A stretch of DNA of 64,000 bases, from contig NC_091971.1 in NCBI RefSeq assembly GCF_036711975.1, positions 25,737,501 through 25,801,500 on the forward strand, in the 5' to 3' direction. Below the pieces are notes generated by a model that worked only from the letters and a program-made list of their open reading frames with translations, was not told the DNA's origin and did no database searches. Source of the stretch: Onthophagus taurus. Lineage: Eukaryota; Arthropoda; Insecta; Coleoptera; Scarabaeidae. Position numbers and translations under genes: made by a program. Positions 59,901 through 64,000 of the stretch are shown here, piece after piece; within the stretch, counting starts at the first letter, position 1, and each line of letters starts with the position of its first letter.

Positions 59901-62700
59901 TTGACCATATTTGTGGTATTCAGGTGGCCAAATGACATTTTGGAGCATGTTGGAGATAAAAAACAAAATGTGCCCAAAACGTGATATTATGACGTTACAC
60001 GCCGTTCTGAGCCATGTTTGAACTTTCTATCACTTTTGGTTCCGATAATTCTGTCGACCATATATGTGACATTCAGGCGCCAAATGACTTGTTGGAGCAT
60101 GTTGGAGATAAAAAACAAAATGTGCCCAAAACGTGATATTATGACGTTATACGCCGTTTTGAGCCATGTTTGAACTTTCTATCACTTTTGGTTCCGGTAA
60201 TTCTGTTGACCATATTTGTGATATTCAGGCGCCAAATGACATGTTGGAGCATGTTGGAGATAAAAAACAAAATGTGCCCAAAACGTGATATTATGACGTT
60301 ATACGCCGTTCTCAGCCATGTTTGAACTTTCTATCACTTTTGGTTCCGATAAATCTGTTGACCATATTTGTGATATTCAGGCGCCAAATGACATGTTGGA
60401 GCATGTTGGAGATAAAAAACAAAATGTGTCCAAAACGTCATATTATGACGTTATACGCCGTTCTGAGCCATGTTTGAACTTTCTATCACTTTTGGTTCCG
60501 ATAATTCTGTTGACCATATTTGTGATATTCAGGCGTCAAATGTCGTATTGGAGCATGTTGGAGATAAAAAACAAAATGTGCCCAAAACGTGATAGTATGA
60601 CGTTATACGCCGTTCTGAGCCATGTTTGAACTTTTTATCACTTTTGGTTCCGACAATTCTGTCCACCATATATGTGATATTCAGGGGCGAAATGACATGT
60701 TGGATCATGTTGGAGATAAAAAACAAAATGTGCCCAAAACGTGATATGATGACGTTACACGCCGTTCTGAGCCATGTTTGAACTTTCTATCACTTTTGGT
60801 TCCGATAATTCTGTTGACCATATTTGTGATATTCAGGCGACAAATGACGTTGGAGCATGTTGGAGATAAAAAACAAAATGTGCCCAAAACGTGATATTAT
60901 GACGTTATACGCCGTTCTGAGCCATGTTTGAACTTTCTATCACTTTTGGTTCCGATAATTCTGTTGACCATATTTGTGATATTCAGGCGCCAAATGACAT
61001 GTTGGAGCATGTTGGAGATAAAAAACAAAATGTGCCCAAAACGTGATATTATGACGTTACACGCCGTTCTGAGCCATGTTTGAACTTTCTATCACTTTTG
61101 GTTCCCATAATTCTGTCGACCATATATGTGACATTCACGGGCCAAATGTCATATTGGAGCATGTTGGAGATAAAAAACAAAATGTGCCCAAAACGTGATA
61201 TTATGACGTTATACGCCGTTCTGAGCCATGTTTGAACTTTCTATCACTTTTGGTTCCGATAATTCTGTTGACCATATTTGTGGTATTCAGGTGGCCAAAT
61301 GACATTTTGGAGCATGTTGGAGATAAAAAACAAAATGTGCCCAAAACGTGATATTATGACGTTACACGCCGTTCTGAGCCATGTTTGAACTTTATATCAC
61401 CTTTGGTTCCGATAATTCTGTCGACCATATATGTGACATTCAGGCGCCAAATGACTTGTTGGAGCATGTTGGAGATAAAAAACAAAATGTGCCCAAAACG
61501 TGATATTATGACGTTATACGCCGTTTTGAGCCATGTTTGAACTTTCTATCACTTTTGGTTCCGGTAATTCTGTTGACCATATTTGTGATATTCAGGCGCC
61601 AAATGACATGTTGGAGCATGTTGGAGATAAAAAACAAAATGTGCCCAAAACGTGATATTATGACGTTATACGCCGTTCTCAGCCATGTTTGAACTTTCTA
61701 TCACTTTTGGTTCCGATAAATCTGTTGACCATATTTGTGATATTCAGGCGCCAAATGACATGTTGGAGCATGTTGGAGATAAAAAACAAAATGTGTCCAA
61801 AACGTCATATTATGACGTTATACGCCGTTCTGAGCCATGTTTGAACTTTCTATCACTTTTGGTTCCGATAATTCTGTTGACCATATTTGTGATATTCAGG
61901 CGTCAAATGTCGTATTGGAGCATGTTGGAGATAAAAAACAAAATGTGCCCAAAACGTGATAGTATGACGTTATACGCCGTTCTGAGCCATGTTTGAACTT
62001 TTTATCACTTTTGGTTCCGACAATTCTGTCCACCATATATGTGATATTCAGGGGCGAAATGACATGTTGGATCATGTTGGAGATAAAAAACAAAATGTGC
62101 CCAAAACGTGATATGATGACGTTACACGCCGTTCTGAGCCATGTTTGAACTTTCTATCACTTTTGGTTCAGATAATTCTGTTGACCATATTTGTGATATT
62201 CAGGCGACAAATGACGTTGGAGCATGTTGGAGATAAAAAACAAAATGTGCCCAAAACGTCATATTATGACGTTATACGCCGTTCTGAGCCATGTTTGAAC
62301 TTTCTATCACTTTTGGTTCCGATAATTCTGTTGACCATATTTGTGATATTCAGGCGTCAAATGTCGTATTGGAGCATGTTGGAGATAAAAAACAAAATGT
62401 GCCCAAAACGTGATAGTATGACGTTATACGCCGTTCTGAGCCATGTTTGAACTTTTTATCACTTTTGGTTCCGACAATTCTGTCCACCATATATGTGATA
62501 TTCAGGGGCGAAATGACATGTTGGATCATGTTGGAGATAAAAAACAAAATGTGCCCAAAACGTGATATGATGACGTTACACGCCGTTCTGAGCCATGTTT
62601 GAACTTTCTATCACTTTTGGTTCAGATAATTCTGTTGACCATATTTGTGATATTCAGGCGACAAATGACGTTGGAGCATGTTGGAGATAAAAAACAAAAT
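56930..62700 (+). repeat. 2,884-bp higher-order repeat, two tandem copies
   Basis: Points 57,434, 58,801, 59,261 and 59,466 recur at 60,318, 61,685, 62,145 and 62,350, all offset by 2,884 bp (19 monomers less 4 bp). Within each unit a 1,367-bp subunit is itself duplicated. The copies are near identical. Boundaries are approximate. Confidence 0.85.
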
Positions 62701-64000
62701 GTGCCCAAAACGTGATATTATGACGTTATACGCCGTTCTGAGCCATGTTTGAACTTTCTATCACTTTTGGTTCCGATAATTCTGTTGACCATATTTGTGA
62801 TATTCAGGCGCCAAATGACATGTTGGAGCATGTTGGAGATAAAAAACAAAATGTGCCCAAAACGTGATATTATGACGTTACACGCCGTTCTGAGCCATGT
62901 TTGAACTTTCTATCACTTTTGGTTCCCATAATTCTGTCGACCATATATGTGACATTCACGGGCCAAATGTCATATTGGAGCATGTTGGAGATAAAAAACA
63001 AAATGTGCCCAAAACGTGATATTATGACGTTATACGCCGTTCTGAGCCATGTTTGAACTTTCTATGACTTTTGGTTCCGATAATTCTGTTGACCATATTT
63101 GTGGTATTCTGGTGGCCAAATGACATTTTGGAGCATGTTGGAGATAAAAAACAAAATGTGCCCAAAACGTGATATTATGACGTTACACGCCGTTCTGAGC
63201 CATGTTTGAACTTTCTATCACTTTTGGTTCCGATAATTCTGTCGACCATATATGTGACATTCAGGCGCCAAATGACATGTTGGAGCATGTTGGAGATAAA
63301 AAACAAAATGTGCCCAAAACGTGATATTATGACGTTATACGCCGTTTTGAGCCATGTTTGAACTTTCTATCACTTTTGGTTCCGATAATTCTGTCGACCA
63401 TATTTGTGATATTCAGGCGCCAAATGACTTGTTGGAGCATGTTGGAGATAAAAAACAAAATGTGCCCAAAACGTGTTATTATGACGTTATACGCCGTTCT
63501 GAGCCATGTTTGAACTTTCTATCACTTTTGGTTCCGACAATTCTGTCCACCATATACGTGATATTCAGGGGCCAAATGACATTTTGGAGCATGTTGGAGA
63601 TAAAAAACAAAATGTGCCCAAAAGGTGATATTATGACGTTACACGCCGTTCTGAGCCATGTTGGAACTTTCTATCACTTTTGGTTCCGATAATTCTGTTG
63701 ACCATTTTTGTGATATTCAGGCGCCAAATGACATGTTGGAGCATGTTGAAGATAAAAAACAAAATGTGCCCAAAACGTGATATTATCACGTTATACGCCG
63801 TTCTGAGCCTTGTTTGAACTTTCCATCACGTTTGGTTCCGATAATTCTGTTGACCATATTTGTGATATTCAGGCGCCAAATGACATGTTGGAGCATGTTG
63901 GAGATAAAAAACAAAATGTGCCCAAAACGTGATATTATGACGTTATACGCCGTTCTGAGCCATGTTTGAACTTTCTATCACTTTTGGTTCCCACATTTTT

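Larger units (their letters stand above)
43259..64000 (+). repeat. 152-bp satellite array, right block
   Basis: About 136 monomers in the same orientation as before the Polinton, of the mixed subfamilies seen from 15 kb onward (TGTGGTTCCGATAATTCTGCCCATCATATG, GACAATTCTGTCCACC, GTCGACCATATATGTGACATT). Several monomers are shortened by about 16 bp (ACATGTTGGAGATAAAA without GCATGTTGGA). No gene is visible. The last ten or so bases (CCCACATTTTT) leave the consensus, so the array may end at the window edge. Confidence 0.96.

Overview
The window is eukaryotic DNA, most likely from an insect or other arthropod. This is inferred from spliceosomal introns of 55-60 nt, TATA-type promoters, AATAAA signals and a Polinton with insect-type gene content; no host gene is present to fix the species. 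Two kinds of sequence dominate: a tandem satellite of 152-bp monomers (about 44 kb, roughly 290 copies) and one complete 18,395-bp Polinton/Maverick element (adintovirus-like) inserted into it.

Layout. 1-10,370: satellite. 10,371-11,621: a young fold-back element with ~590-bp inverted arms, a 12-bp flanking duplication and a hammerhead-ribozyme-like motif in each arm; it looks like a Penelope-type derivative. 11,622-24,863: satellite, changing subfamily at about 15 kb. 24,864-43,258: the Polinton, flanked by a perfect 6-bp target-site duplication (TGAACT) and bounded by 446-bp terminal inverted repeats that differ at about three positions. 43,259-64,000: satellite with nested higher-order duplications, including uninterrupted copies of the Polinton insertion site.

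Polinton gene logic. The left repeat drives the rightward protein-primed DNA polymerase B, which is split by a 59-nt intron. All other genes run leftward and meet polB tail to tail at 29.2 kb. From right to left they are: a small protein of unknown function transcribed from the right repeat; a 299-aa unknown protein whose start codon appears to be made by splicing; a 74-aa protein; a phospholipase A2/core-like protein; an adenain-like protease; the penton-like minor capsid protein; a small basic protein; the double jelly-roll major capsid protein; several unknown proteins; the packaging ATPase; a conserved 386-aa Polinton protein; a 135-aa protein; and a DDE integrase with chromodomain. Replication, packaging, capsid, maturation and integration functions are all present without obvious disabling mutations, so this is a recent, possibly functional provirus-like element.

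Most notable observations: (1) a canonical -1 frameshift heptamer sits directly before the PLA2-protein stop codon, and the -1 frame enters the protease, whose conserved N-terminal region has no ATG; (2) several very short introns, one of which would create an ATG across its junction; (3) a pair of identical promoters carried by the TIRs, with the polB start codon at the TIR edge; (4) paralogous empty insertion sites in the neighbouring satellite.
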